Assembly: GCF_022669015.1 (NCBI RefSeq) | Contig: NZ_JAKKSL010000003.1 | Location: 248,001-312,000 of the forward strand | From: Colwellia maritima | GTDB lineage: Bacteria; Pseudomonadota; Gammaproteobacteria; Enterobacterales; Alteromonadaceae | Direction: 5' to 3' | Length of the DNA stretch: 64,000 nucleotides | Part shown: piece after piece, positions 38,795 through 49,608 of the stretch | How the letters are laid out: each line of letters opens with the position of its first letter | How positions within the stretch are numbered: the stretch's first letter is position 1 | The notes under the pieces: generated by a model | What the model saw: the letters and a program-made list of their open reading frames with translations, nothing else | What the model was told of the DNA's origin: nothing | Database searches by the model: none | Translations under genes and position numbers: made by a program

Positions 38795-40296
38795 TTATAC
38801 ATGATGCTTTAACATTTCATCATGTCTTGCTAAAACCTCAGAATTATCTTGCGGTGACAGTGTGCTTACCACATAAATAACCAAAGAGCATAAAATAAAG
38901 CCGGGAACTATTTCGTACATAAGTGAACTTAATGACTGCCCATTAATAGTTAATGGTAAGTAAATCCATAGTAATACAGTTACCGCCCCAGTTACCATGC
39001 CGGCTAACGCAGCATTTTTTGTCATTTTTTTCCAGTATAAACTACCGATAACAACAGGACCAAATGCAGCGCCAAAACCCCCCAAGCATTACTAACTAAT
39101 GATAAAATTGAAGAGTCACGATCGTAAGCTAGATAAATGGCGACAAGTGCTACTAAAAACACAGAAATTCGTCCAACCAACACCTGTTGTTTGTCTGTAG
39201 CATTTTTATGTAAAAATGTTTTGTAAAAATCTTCTGTCAAAGAACTTGATGTCACCAAAAGCTGAGATGAAATAGTACTCATAATTGCGGCTAAAATGGC
39301 AGCTAATAAAAAGCCTGAGATTAATGGGTTAAATAAAATTTGCGACAATAAAATAAAAATAGTTTCCGCATCATCCGGCTTTATTCCTGTTTTAGCAACA
39401 TAGGCAATACCCGCAAATCCTGTTGCCATCGCACCTATAATAGAAACAATCATCCAACTCATACCAATACGACGCGCTGTCGGCATATCCTTGACACTTC
39501 GAATTGCCATAAAGCGAACAATAATATGAGGCTGCCCAAAATAACCTAACCCCCAAGCCATTGCAGATAAAATACCAATAAAGCTCATGCCACTAAAGAT
39601 ATCTAACAAAGCAGGATTTATTGTATTAATACTTGAATACATTTGTGATACCCCACCAATTTCAAAAATCGCAACCACAGGGACTAACACCAAGGCTATA
39701 AACATAATACACCCTTGCACAAAGTCGGTTAAGCTCACCGCTAAAAAGCCACCAAATAGCGTATAGGCAACAACCACACCCGGTAACATACAAACCTACC
39801 TCATAATTTAACCCAAAAGAGCTCTCAAACAATTTTCCACCTGCAACAATTCCGCTTGATGTATACAGTGTAAAAAACAACACAATAACCACTGAGGACA
39901 CGATTCTTAGCCAACGAGAATCATCATGAAAGCGATTTTCAAAAAAATCCGGTAAGGTAATTGAGTCATTCGCAATTTCGGTATAAGTTCTTAGACGAGG
40001 AGCAACGATAAGGTAATTTAAAAAAGCGCCAAGCACCAACCCTATCGCAATCCATAAGCTACTAATACCAGTAATGTACATTGCACCCGGCAAGCCCATT
40101 AACATCCAAACCGCTCATATCAGAAGCACCAAGCAGACAGTGCAGCAACACTCGGGCTTAAACTCCTACCTCCAAGCATATAGCCTGAAACGTCACTCGT
40201 TGATTTACGATACGCATATAAACCGATACCAAGCATTGCAATAAAATAAAGCCCCAAGGAAAAAAGTGTTTCAAATTCCAAAATAATACCCACCAT
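38795..40296 (-). pseudogene. Sodium:solute symporter, PutP-like (at least four frameshifts)
   Basis: Multi-helix SSS-family transporter, probably for proline or a related solute. Reassembled pieces give an almost full-length protein of about 500 residues. N-terminal MVGIILEFETLFSLGLY and [32 protein letters not shown] (the sodium-site region) are followed by [25 protein letters not shown] and SNAWGGFGAAFGPVV, all as in PutP. Breaks lie near 40131 (extra T), 40108 (extra T), 39783 (one extra or two missing) and 39070 (G6 for G7). Four indels in one gene are the highest density here. A true pseudogene is possible, though homopolymer error explains at least two. It is convergent with eamA. Confidence 0.82.
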
Positions 40297-40620
40297 TATA
40301 ATTATATTTTTATCATTGCAACTAAAGAGTACTACTGCGCGTTAATCCATAAATAATTCTTAATCCATCTACCTTCTCTGTATACCAAAGTTAACTTATA
40401 GGTGCATAAACTCGCATCTTGGCGTGATTTGAGTAGAAGCCCCTCCTCTTGATGCTTACCAATTTTCATGGTTTTATGCGCTAAAAAATAAGAAACTAAG
40501 CTAAAAAAATAATACAATAAGTAATAAAAAAATTATTCTGCCCTTTTTTTGTATAAAGTAGTTACGGATTAAGCCACCAACAAGCTCTTTAATATAATAG
40601 TGTGTTATTGGAAACATTAA
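40297..40620. other. Divergent promoter region between the symporter and fecI-like genes
   Basis: About 324 bp, AT-rich, expected to carry promoters for both genes. A 61-codon minus-strand ORF (40332-40517) has no ribosome-binding site or recognisable homology and is not called. No RNA gene or clear operator was seen. Confidence 0.55.
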
Positions 40621-41196
40621 ATGCCTACAAGCAAGCAATCAAACAATAGAGTGTTAACTGCTTTTCAATCATGCAGAGACGGCTTAGTGCGTTCCATAAT
40701 GAAAATGAGCGTAGAACAGCAAGATGTTGATGATATTTTACAAGAGACATTTATTAGGGCTTTACGCTCTGATAATAAGCAACAAATTAGCTCTCCAAAG
40801 GGATACTTATTTGTCGTTTCAAGAAACCTAGTACTGAAAAAATTGATGCAACAATCAAAAGAAATACATATTGAGTTAGATGAAGCCTTATTAGAAGATG
40901 ACGTTGATAATACTGTAGAAAAAGAACTGTATCAAAAACTAAAATTTGAACGTTTTAGTAAGGTGTTAAATTCACTACCTGAAAAACACCGACGCGCGAT
41001 ACTTTTACGTAAACTCTATTGTTTAAGTCATAAAGAAATTGCAAAAAAAATGGATGTATCCGTAAGTTCTGTAGAAAAGTATATTGCGACAGGCTTAAAG
41101 CAATGCAAACAGTCACTTTGTGCTCAAGGATATGAAGTTAACGAACATAAACTTCCACTGCATCTAAATCAATCAAGCGAAGAGCGTACAAAATGA
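40621..41196 (+). CDS. ECF RNA polymerase sigma factor, FecI-like
   Basis: A 191-residue sigma-70 family ECF factor. Region 2 is seen at about residues 20-85 (QQDVDDILQETFIRALRS and SPKGYLFVVSRNLVLK) and region 4 at about 115-170 (LPEKHRRAILLRKLYCLSHKEIAKKMDVSVSSVEKYI). Its partner is the FecR-like anti-sigma that overlaps by 4 bp. FecI-type factors switch on a neighbouring TonB-dependent receptor gene when the receptor signals. The ATG follows TTGGAAACATTAA. The two receptors downstream are the likely targets. Confidence 0.9.
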   Translation: MPTSKQSNNRVLTAFQSCRDGLVRSIMKMSVEQQDVDDILQETFIRALRSDNKQQISSPKGYLFVVSRNLVLKKLMQQSKEIHIELDEALLEDDVDNTVEKELYQKLKFERFSKVLNSLPEKHRRAILLRKLYCLSHKEIAKKMDVSVSSVEKYIATGLKQCKQSLCAQGYEVNEHKLPLHLNQSSEERTK

Positions 41197-42230
41197 ATGC
41201 TAACAATAAAGTAATTTCCCTACATACAACCAATTCGATTGATGACGAAGCATCGATTTGGTTAGTGAGACTCGACAATGGAAATTTATCAAATCAATCT
41301 AGGAAAGAATTAAAGGCTTGGCTATTAGCAGATAAAAGGCATCCTGCAGCATTAAATGCTATGGCCGACGTTTGGGATGGTATAGATGAAGTACTCATTA
41401 ATATTAGTGATGAAAAAACATCAGCTAAGGTGTCTTTATGGCCAGTAATAAAACCTATTTTCAAACCGTTTGCCTTAGCAGCAAGTGTTAGTTTCGTTGC
41501 GATTTTTATTTGGTTTGCTATGCCTGAAAATATTCAGAGAAATTCATATGCCACCTTGATAGGTCAGCAAATGGATGCAACCTTTGACGATGGTTCTATA
41601 ATACATTTAAACACCAATAGTCGCATTGAAACTGAATTTACTGATGATAAAAGAGTCATTAAATTAATTAAAGGCGAGGCATTATTTGAAGTCGCCCATG
41701 ATCCTAGTCGCCCATTTATCGTCTATGCGGGTAATCGCTTAGTCCAAGCAATCGGCACAAAATTTGTTGTGCATTTAGCTCCCGAAAATATTCAGGTTAC
41801 CGTTACCGATGGCAAAGTTAAAATGTCAAAAGTCGCTCTAAATACTGAATTAGCCGATATTAAGGAATTGAATAATTTAGCCATGCAAAAGGATGATGTT
41901 TATATTGCTAAAGGTGAAAAAGTTATTGTGGGCAGTAATCAAGCACCTAAGTTAACTCATATTAACCCTGATAGTATAGAACGAGAACTATCATGGCTTG
42001 ATGGAAAATTAATTTTTGATAATGAAGAGTTGTTTGACGTAATTGAAGAGATTAACCGTTATCTCGATATTCAAATTGTGCTAAAAGATCCTTCGCTACA
42101 CAATATTCCAATAAGCGGTCGCTTTGATCTAAAAGATAGCGAAGCCTTAATTGAAGCAATTGAGCTTTCTTTTAATATGACATCTCAGCAATTGGGTTCA
42201 AATAAAATATTACTGACTAAAAAAATATAA
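41193..42230 (+). CDS. FecR-like anti-sigma factor
   Basis: Inner-membrane regulator of 345 residues. The cytoplasmic N-terminal part (about 15-75) has the sigma-binding FecR_N pattern (EASIWLVRLDNGNLSNQSRKELKAWLLADKRHPAALNAMADVW). One membrane helix lies near residues 95-112 (PFALAASVSFVAIFIWF). The periplasmic FecR domain follows (ATFDDGSIIHLNTNSRIET, LIKGEALFEVAHDPSRPFIVYAG), ending in a C-terminal STN-like region (IEEINRYLDIQIVLKDPSLHNIPISGRFDL). It overlaps the sigma gene by ATGA, so expression is coupled. It should receive the signal from a receptor carrying an STN domain; in this window that is the second receptor. Confidence 0.9.
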   Translation: MNANNKVISLHTTNSIDDEASIWLVRLDNGNLSNQSRKELKAWLLADKRHPAALNAMADVWDGIDEVLINISDEKTSAKVSLWPVIKPIFKPFALAASVSFVAIFIWFAMPENIQRNSYATLIGQQMDATFDDGSIIHLNTNSRIETEFTDDKRVIKLIKGEALFEVAHDPSRPFIVYAGNRLVQAIGTKFVVHLAPENIQVTVTDGKVKMSKVALNTELADIKELNNLAMQKDDVYIAKGEKVIVGSNQAPKLTHINPDSIERELSWLDGKLIFDNEELFDVIEEINRYLDIQIVLKDPSLHNIPISGRFDLKDSEALIEAIELSFNMTSQQLGSNKILLTKKI

Positions 42231-42295
42231 CAACTCAGCCTAATAAAAATTATTGTTTAATATTAACGTATTACACTACATACCTCTGTTGATGT

Positions 42296-42390
42296 TTGGC
42301 CTTAAACGGCCAATGACAAAACCTCAAATTACTGCCTTCTGCGTTATACCGTAAAAAAATTTTATTTTTTATAAAATATCTTTACGGTTT
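42296..42390 (+). terminator. Two hairpins between the fecR-like gene and the first receptor
   Basis: TTGGCC (42296-42301) and GGCCAA (42308-42313) form a short hairpin. ACCGTAAA (42348-42355) and TTTACGGT (42381-42388) form a second with TTT after it. They could end the sigma/anti-sigma transcript and leave the receptor under its own promoter in 42391-42488. Confidence 0.5.
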
Positions 42391-42488
42391 TACTATCCCT
42401 GCTACTCTTTAGTATGTGTTGCAAATAAAAAGAACAGCAACAGCACACAATAATTATAAAATTAAATTATCATTAGGAAGGAAATAAC

Positions 42489-45080
42489 ATGTCTATAAAA
42501 TTTCGTACTACAACGTTAGCACTAGCAGTGGGTGTAGCATTAGGAACCGCCCCCTCATATGCTGCAGACAGTAATTCAGGACAAGTCAAAGAAGAAGCGG
42601 TTGAACGTATTGCGGTGGTAGGCTCACGTGGAGCACCACGCTCTGTTGATGATTCACCCGTACCTATCGATTTAATTGGCGCCGAAGAACTAGAAAAATC
42701 GGGTAATACCGATATGTTGGAGCTATTAAAAGGTACAGTCCCTTCATTTAACGTTCACACAAACCCTATTTCTGATGCGGCAAGCTTAGTTAAACCTGCT
42801 AACCTTCGTGGTCTTTCGTCAGACAGTACGTTAATACTTGTAAATGGTAAGCGTCGTCATCGTGCTTCAGTCATTGCCTTACTTGGTGGTGGTATTAACG
42901 ATGGTGCGCAAGGTCCTGATATTTCAGTTATCCCTAGCTCTGCACTAAAACAAGTGGAAGTATTACGTGATGGCGCTGCCGCACAATATGGCTCAGATGC
43001 AATAGCGGGTGTCATGAACTTTGTATTAAAAGATGATGCAGAGGGTGGCTCATTTACCGTACGTCATGGCTCGTATTATGAAGGCGATGGTGACACTACA
43101 GAATTTTCAGGCAACATTGGTATGCCGCTAACCCCAGATGGTTTTGCTAATATCAGTTTTCAATATAAAAATTCCGATGCAACCAGTCGCAGTCAACAAC
43201 GTTCTGATGCGCAAGGGTTGATAGATGGCGGCAATACAGCAGTCTCTCCATTAACACAAGTGTGGGGCTCTCCGGAAATTAACGACGATATTACTATTTT
43301 TGGTAACTTCGGTTTAGATTTAGGTAATGACCGCGAAGCTTACATGTTTGGTAACTTCTCTGAGCGTGATGTACGTGGTGGTTTCTATTATCGTAATCCA
43401 CACACACGTGGTGGTGTGTATAGTAATGGTGACACGGATGATGATGGGGTAAGTAATCTGCTGATTGCCGACCTTGATGGTATCGGTGTTGGTGGTGAGT
43501 GTAGCCCAGTGAATATCACGACAGGTAACGTATTAACGCAAGACGATTACATTAATAATGTCGCCAATAACGATAATTGTTTTGCCTTTAACGAAATATT
43601 ACCGGGTGGTTTTACGCCAAACTTTGGTGGCAATATTGTTGATACTGGCTTAACCATGGGTACGCGCGGTCAAATTGATGATACTTTCTCGTATGACGTG
43701 AGTGGCTCAGTGGGTCGTAACGAATCTAGCTACATTATTTTTGACACCGTAAATGGCTCTTTAGGGCCGGATACTCCACGTGACTTTGCACCGGGCAAAC
43801 ATATTCAACTTGAAAAATTCTTTAATATTGATTTAGTTAAAGAAATTGAAGTGGGTCTAGAAGCACCGTTAGTGATTGCCGGTGGTTATGAATATCACTC
43901 GGAATCTTTTGAAGTGATCGCGGGTGAAGAAGCCTCGTTCATTGCCGGCCCTTATACTGACCAAGGTTTTGGTATCGGCTCAAATGGTTTCCCTGGTTTT
44001 AAACCGTCAGCAGCAGGTAAATTCTCTCGTCAAAACTATGCATTTTATGTTGATGTTGAAGCACAGTTCACCGAAGATTTCTTGATGGGTTATGCCATTC
44101 GTTATGAAGATTATAGCTCATTTGGTGATACCACTAACTTTAAAGTCACTGCGCAGTATGATGTAACAGATGACTTTTCACTACGTGGCTCAGTCAGCAC
44201 AGGGTTTCGTGCACCAACGGTTGGTCAAGCAAACTATGCGAATGTTCAAACCAACTTAGATGGCGGTGTGTTAGTTGATTCAGCTTTATTACCACCAACC
44301 AATGCGGTAGCGGTTCAACTTGGCGCAAACGAGTTAACGCCTGAAGAATCTGAGAGCATGGCCTTTGGTGCAGTTTGGTCACTTGATGACTTTCATTTCA
44401 CCCTTGATTACTACCATATTGAAGTAACCGACCGTGTGTCTCAATCGGCTAAACTTGATTTATCAGCAGAAGATAAAGCGATATTAAAAGCCGATGGTGT
44501 ACCTAACGTAGATTCAATTCAACAAGTAAGTTTCTTTACCAATGACTTTGATACCACAACGGAAGGTTTCGACTTTGTTGCGAATTACTCTACTGCGTTA
44601 TTAAGTGGAGACACAACCTTTAGTCTTGCTTATAACTACAATAAAACCACGGTTGATGACTATACTCCAGAAATTACAGGTGTTGGTAAAGTGTCTCGTT
44701 TAGAGAATGATTTACCTAATCATCGCGGAACCTTCACTTGGGCGCAAAACTGGGATGATTTTAGTATGTTTACGCGCGTAAACTACTATGGCGAATATCA
44801 AGGTGTGCATGTAGATTGGATAGGTACGCCTGATGAACCTGGTACAGAGATTAATGCTGATGCAGAAGTAACAGTGGATATTGAAGTAACGTATCACGCC
44901 ATGGAAGATCTTAAAATCAGTGTCGGTGCACAAAATATATTTGACGAATACCCAAGTCGTTTAGATTTCAAAGAACAAACAGGCTCTGATAATAATAGGT
45001 GGGGCGGTCAGTATTATGAAACATCGCCCTTTGGTTTTAATGGTGGTTTTTATTACTTAAAAGCGACTTATAGTTTTTAA
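42489..45080 (+). CDS. TonB-dependent receptor 1 (no STN domain)
   Basis: Outer-membrane beta-barrel transporter, 863 residues, frame intact. Signal peptide to about residue 25 (SYA-AD), a short TonB-box region (ERIAVVGSRG), a plug domain (about 45-170, with NLRGLSSDSTLILVNGKRRHR and EVLRDGAAAQYGSDAIAGVMNFVLK), then a barrel of repeated beta strands ending in the aromatic KATYSF, the usual C-terminal BAM signal. It lacks the N-terminal STN domain that contacts FecR. The substrate is unknown; the sequence gives no heme or siderophore-specific motif. AGGAAGG precedes the ATG. It is about 40 to 50 percent alike to the second receptor by eye. Confidence 0.92.
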   Translation: MSIKFRTTTLALAVGVALGTAPSYAADSNSGQVKEEAVERIAVVGSRGAPRSVDDSPVPIDLIGAEELEKSGNTDMLELLKGTVPSFNVHTNPISDAASLVKPANLRGLSSDSTLILVNGKRRHRASVIALLGGGINDGAQGPDISVIPSSALKQVEVLRDGAAAQYGSDAIAGVMNFVLKDDAEGGSFTVRHGSYYEGDGDTTEFSGNIGMPLTPDGFANISFQYKNSDATSRSQQRSDAQGLIDGGNTAVSPLTQVWGSPEINDDITIFGNFGLDLGNDREAYMFGNFSERDVRGGFYYRNPHTRGGVYSNGDTDDDGVSNLLIADLDGIGVGGECSPVNITTGNVLTQDDYINNVANNDNCFAFNEILPGGFTPNFGGNIVDTGLTMGTRGQIDDTFSYDVSGSVGRNESSYIIFDTVNGSLGPDTPRDFAPGKHIQLEKFFNIDLVKEIEVGLEAPLVIAGGYEYHSESFEVIAGEEASFIAGPYTDQGFGIGSNGFPGFKPSAAGKFSRQNYAFYVDVEAQFTEDFLMGYAIRYEDYSSFGDTTNFKVTAQYDVTDDFSLRGSVSTGFRAPTVGQANYANVQTNLDGGVLVDSALLPPTNAVAVQLGANELTPEESESMAFGAVWSLDDFHFTLDYYHIEVTDRVSQSAKLDLSAEDKAILKADGVPNVDSIQQVSFFTNDFDTTTEGFDFVANYSTALLSGDTTFSLAYNYNKTTVDDYTPEITGVGKVSRLENDLPNHRGTFTWAQNWDDFSMFTRVNYYGEYQGVHVDWIGTPDEPGTEINADAEVTVDIEVTYHAMEDLKISVGAQNIFDEYPSRLDFKEQTGSDNNRWGGQYYETSPFGFNGGFYYLKATYSF

Positions 45081-45158
45081 GGAGGGGGAAATAAAGGCTT
45101 TCAAGTTTTTATTACCTTCGCTTAATAAAGTACTATAACAAAACCTTAGCAATTGCAT

Positions 45159-45192
45159 AACGCCACTCGTTTATAAACGGGTGGCGTTTTTC
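45159..45192 (+). terminator. Rho-independent terminator after receptor 1
   Basis: AACGCCAC (45159-45166) pairs with GTGGCGTT (45181-45188), with further pairing of CGTTT and AAACG inside, then TTTT. It lies 78 bp past the receptor stop, so receptor 2 beyond the IS element is not simply in the same transcript. Confidence 0.85.
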
Positions 45193-45252
45193 TTTAAAAC
45201 TATTTTGAATGCTAGAATGGTTTGGTGTTAAGATAAAGATATTGTTTAATTA

Positions 45253-46241
45253 ACCCCAGATCTGCTTAAGCAACGACCACAGAGTTTAGCTCTACATCAC
45301 TGATATTAAGGGATGGCTTATCTTTCTTTAAGCAATAAGCCACTAATCCCGCGAGTAAATTGAGCATAAAACCATTAACACTACGATGTCTTGAGTGTTC
45401 GATGAACGAAATATTCTTTAATTGGTCATTTATGGTCTCAATAATAAATCGTTTTGAAAGCATGGCTCTATCCCATAATGACATCGCTTTTGCTTTCATA
45501 TTCTTCCTAACAGTGGTGATCAGTGTCACACCTTTATCAAACAAATCGGCCGCTAAAGCTTTACTTAAATATCCTTTATCACCATATAATTTATCTGGTA
45601 AATGTTCTGCTAACTCACTAACTGGTTGAGTATCATGAACATTGCCACTAGTCACTTTAGCTGCCACTATTTCACCGAGGTGGTTTACTACTAAATGGAG
45701 TTTGAAGCCATAGAACCACCCCATAGTACCTTTACCTCGTTGGGCAACACCTTTGAATGTTTTATGTCTTGGAATACGAATATTGTGACAGACTTTTATT
45801 GATGTTGAATCAATAAATTCAATGCCTGTAGGCTTTCCTTTAAGTGTTGAAAAGTAAGCACACATTGGCGCAATAATCCGGGGCATGACCGCTAGGAAAC
45901 GTGTATAACTCAGTAAGTTTGGAAAGGCGTCTTTATAAAAAGCGGATACATGGCCGAGGTAATAATTTTTAAAATCACGATAATGTGACATGTGAAAACC
46001 AACCACTATTGTCATAACTTCACTGGTGGTCATTTGCCCTGTTCGTTGACGTTTTTTGGTTCCGTCTTCCAGTAATTGTTTTTGCCATTGCGGAATAAAT
46101 ATTTTGCAAAAGTCATCGACATCGCAATACAATTCAACTAAATTCTTCATGCCTGTTCCTTGTGTGATTGAATGTTTTTTGGTCGAAAGATCTGATCACG
46201 GAACAGGCAATTAGTTCAATTTTCTTAAACAAGATTCAGGT
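45253..46241 (-). mobile_element. IS982-family insertion sequence
   Basis: A 989-bp element. Left end ACCCCAGATCTGCTTAAG (45253-45270) and right end, reversed, ACCTGAATCTTGTTTAAG (46241-46224) form imperfect inverted repeats beginning with ACC, as in IS982. It is flanked by the 6-bp direct repeat TAATTA at 45247-45252 and 46242-46247, consistent with target duplication. The transposase is complete, so the copy may be active. The TIR boundary is inferred by eye; the AT-rich target makes one or two bases uncertain. Confidence 0.8.
45266..46150 (-). CDS. IS982-family transposase
   Basis: DDE transposase of 294 residues with the IS982 pattern. The N-terminal DVDDFCKIFIPQWQKQLL is followed by MTTSEVMTIVVGFHMSHYRDFKNYYL. 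The acidic triad lies in FIDSTSIKVC, KLYGDKGYLSK and a late Glu region (RFIIETINDQLKN). The segment GTMGWFYGFKLHLVVN is diagnostic. Cleaves and joins the element ends on transposition. The frame is intact in a window where many genes are shifted. The gene fills the element apart from about 90 bp at the right end. Confidence 0.92.
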   Translation of the reverse strand: MKNLVELYCDVDDFCKIFIPQWQKQLLEDGTKKRQRTGQMTTSEVMTIVVGFHMSHYRDFKNYYLGHVSAFYKDAFPNLLSYTRFLAVMPRIIAPMCAYFSTLKGKPTGIEFIDSTSIKVCHNIRIPRHKTFKGVAQRGKGTMGWFYGFKLHLVVNHLGEIVAAKVTSGNVHDTQPVSELAEHLPDKLYGDKGYLSKALAADLFDKGVTLITTVRKNMKAKAMSLWDRAMLSKRFIIETINDQLKNISFIEHSRHRSVNGFMLNLLAGLVAYCLKKDKPSLNISDVELNSVVVA

Positions 46242-46431
46242 TAATTATTTATTATTTAAATATATGATTATCAATGTGAAGATTAGACTAATTGAAAAAT
46301 ATATTAAAAATTAATAGAAAACAAAAAAATAAGAACAAAAAAAGGGGAAACTCAACTCAAACAATGGTCATACGTTGTCCATTAAATAGATTACTTTCAC
46401 CCGTGAGTTAATATTCTGAGATCTGAATTAA

Positions 46432-49332
46432 GTGTTTAATCGTCTTTTGAACCATAATAAAAATAAATACCTTCAGTTTACGATAGTTTTTAACTTGTTA
46501 TTGTTTACTACGCCCTTGCTGTCTTATGCGGCAGAAAGTTATCGTTTTAATTTACCCGCGATGAATGCAGCCACAGCCTTAGATAAATTGGCTGATATTT
46601 CGGGTTACTCTCTCTTATACCCATTTGATGACTCACTGGCTATTGTTACCAATCCATTAGTGGGGACCTATTCACTATCAGATGCCTTGGCAAAACTGCT
46701 GTTAAATACCCCATTAAATGCAATTGCTACCGAAAAACGTGTGATTGCGGTGTCTTCAATCTTGAAAAAAAACAACTCAGAAGATCTTGATGCAAGCACA
46801 TCATCTCCATCCCCTAAGTCTACCGAATTAACCAAAAATATAGAAAAAAAGCCAAACAAAGAAATTGAACCTGAACGTATTCAAATAATAGGTTCGCGTC
46901 GGATAAATAGGTCACCCAGTGATGCATTAGCACCATTAGATATTATCCATAAGCAAGATATAAATGCTCGTGGAAATAACGATATGCTATCCACATTATC
47001 AAATGTTATTCCTTCATATAATGTTAGTCAGGAAGCGATCAGTGATGCAGGTACGCTAATAAGACCAAAGCAAGCCTTAGAGGCTTACCTACTGATAGCA
47101 TGTTAATATTAGTTAATGGCAAAAGACGTCATCGTAGCGGTGCAATTTATGAATACGTATCAGGAGTAAATATAGGTGCCCACGGGGTTGATCTTGAGCC
47201 AATCCCTAGAATTTCACTTAAAAATATCGAAGTTTTACGTGATGGAGCTGCCGCGCAATATGGCTCTGATGCAATAGCAGGCGTGATTAATTTTCGATTA
47301 GAAAACAGCTCAGAAATAAACAGAATAGAAATGCGAACAGGTCAATACTTTGAAGGTGATGGCACTAAATTTGAGCTATCTGGCATTATGGGAACTGAAA
47401 TTAGTGACAGTGGCTCAGCGAATTTTTCATTTGAATTTTCAGAAAGTGATGCAACTTCTCGTGGGATACAAGACTTGCCGGTGCAAAGTTTAATTGATAG
47501 TGGGGTTAGCATAGAAGACATACAAAACCCTGTTGTTATTTGGGGAGATCCGAATATAACCAATAATATTAAGCTATTGGGTAATTTGGAAATGGATCTG
47601 GGCACTAGTAATAACTATAAACAACTGTATCTGTTTGGCAACTGGGCACGGCGCGATATAGATAGTAGTTTTTTTTATCGTCACCCCAATACCCGCGCAG
47701 GTGTATTTATTAATCCAAGTGATGGTACTCGTCTTTTCTTTGACATGACTAATGATAATACAGGCAATTGTCCAACGCCAACTATACCAGGCGATTTGGG
47801 TGATATTGAAGCCTTAAGAGACGTTTCCAGTAATCCTAACTGCTTTTCTTTTAATGAACAATTTCCGGGAGGTTTTACCCCAAGACTAGGTGGAAGAATA
47901 ATCGATAGTAGTATGGCAGTTGGGTTGCGAGGTGCATTAACGAATAACAAAGCTGAATTAACTTATGATATTAGTCTGGTCATTGGTAAAAACCATGTTG
48001 GTTATGAGTTAAGTAATAGTGTCAATGCATCATTTGGTGAGCTTTCACCTAACGATTTTGATTTAGGCTCTCAGATACAAACCGAGCGTTTATTTAATGC
48101 TGATTTCACTTATCCTATTGACGTTGGTTTTGAGTCAGAATTAAATGTAGCCTTTGGTTACCAAAACCACTTTGAGCAATTTGAAATTAGAGTCGGAGAT
48201 AGCGCCTCTTATGAAGCAGGAGCTTTTATTCACAACGGCGAAGCTATTGGCGCAAATGGTTTTCCTGGCTTCTCTCCCGAGACTGCCGATAAAAATAATC
48301 GTACATCTAATGCTGTCTATATAGACATAGAAAGTGACGTTACAGAGTTTATCTCTGTTTCACTTGCCATGAGACATGAAGATATTAGCAATATAGGCAA
48401 TACTTTTGATGGTAAACTATCCGCACGTTTACAAATAACCGACAATGTTGCCATACGTTCAACACTCAGTAGCGGATTCAGAGCCCCTACCGTTGGTCAG
48501 TCAACGCTTCAACGTATTTCTACTTCAAATTCTATTGTAAATGGTATCGTTGCTCAACAGAGCTCACAATTAGTCAGTGCTTTAAGTCCAATCGCTACTG
48601 CCCGTTCAGGTGGTGGGCTTGAATCGGAAAAAGCCACGCGTTAGTTTTGGCGTATTGTCAGAAATAGGAATAGTTAATGTTACCTTAGATTATTTTTATA
48701 TAAACGTTAAGGATCGTTTATCACTATTTACCAGTGAAATAACAGCCAGTGATGCTCCTTTGTTAGCCGCTTCAGGTATAAACTCAAACGTAGCAAATAT
48801 ACAATATTATGCTAACGACTTTAATTCAATTACTCAAGGTATTGATTTGGTGACAAGTTTACCGTTTGAATTTCTTTGGGGTAATAATATGCTCTCATTA
48901 GCGTTTAACTATACAAACACTGAATTAGAAGTCACTAACCCTAAGAGCCCAATATCAAATAGTAATGTACGTAAAGAACGAGAAGGTGGCATTCCAAAAA
49001 ACCGCAGTGTATTAACATACGCATACACTAAAGAAGCGCTTAGCGCATCAATTCGCCTTAATTATTATGGGAGTTTTTACAATGCACAATTTAACGATGT
49101 GTCGTTGATTGAAAAAGTTGACCCAATTATTATCACTGATGCTGAAATTTCTTATAATGTCACAGATAATTTAGTGGTCGCTTTAGGTGCTAAAAACATC
49201 TTTGATGTTTACCCAGAGGAAAATAGTAAAGGCCGTACACCAGGATTTTTAGGTGCTATCTACCCTATTAATTCCCCAACAGGTTACAACGGAGGGCATT
49301 ATTACCTTAGCATGGGATGGGATTTTAGCTGA
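46432..49332 (+). pseudogene. TonB-dependent receptor 2 with N-terminal STN signalling domain (two frameshifts)
   Basis: FecA-type transducer paralogous to receptor 1. GTG 46432 opens a signal peptide (to about residue 33), then an STN domain (about 36-105, YRFNLPAMNAATALDKLADISGYSLLYP and the KRVIAVS strand). A plug (IEVLRDGAAAQYGSDAIAGVINF) and a barrel ending MGWDFS follow. The plug-barrel frame breaks near 47070 (CCAAAGCAAGC where RPASLRGLPTDS is expected) and near 48645 (ACGC-GTTAG before SFGVLSEIG). Repaired length is about 965 residues. The STN domain makes it the natural partner of the FecR-like protein 4.2 kb upstream, from which the IS982 copy separates it. It could be a real pseudogene or consensus error. 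Confidence 0.82.
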
Positions 49333-49608
49333 TATTCCTAAAGATACCAATCTATTAAACAGTCAGTTCGCTGTTCATTTATTAACTACAAATCAATATC
49401 TTAATTATATATCTCTTCAAACACAGGTTAATTAATTTTCAAAATCCTTTCGAAATCAGTACATTAGAAATGATTAATTAATAAACGCATAATAAAGTTA
49501 AGTTAATTCTTTAGAAAGCAAAGTGAAACTTGTTATAATTAAATTGAAATTAATAATTATCATCAATATATATTTTATAAATATAATTTAACGCTATTAG
49601 GTAACCCA
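49333..49608. other. Intergenic region before fbp
   Basis: AT-rich spacer of 276 bp with the fbp promoter. A Fur-like 19-mer at 49546-49564 matches 14 of 19 consensus bases, but AT-rich background makes this weak. No further feature was seen. Confidence 0.35.

Noticed and set aside
40332..40517. Minus-strand 61-codon ORF between the symporter and sigma genes
   Set aside because: No ribosome-binding site, no recognisable motif, and AT-rich composition typical of chance ORFs.
49546..49564. Fur-box-like sequence before fbp
   Set aside because: 14 of 19 matches in an AT-rich spacer is within chance expectation, and the adjacent gene is gluconeogenic. The receptor promoters show no convincing Fur box.
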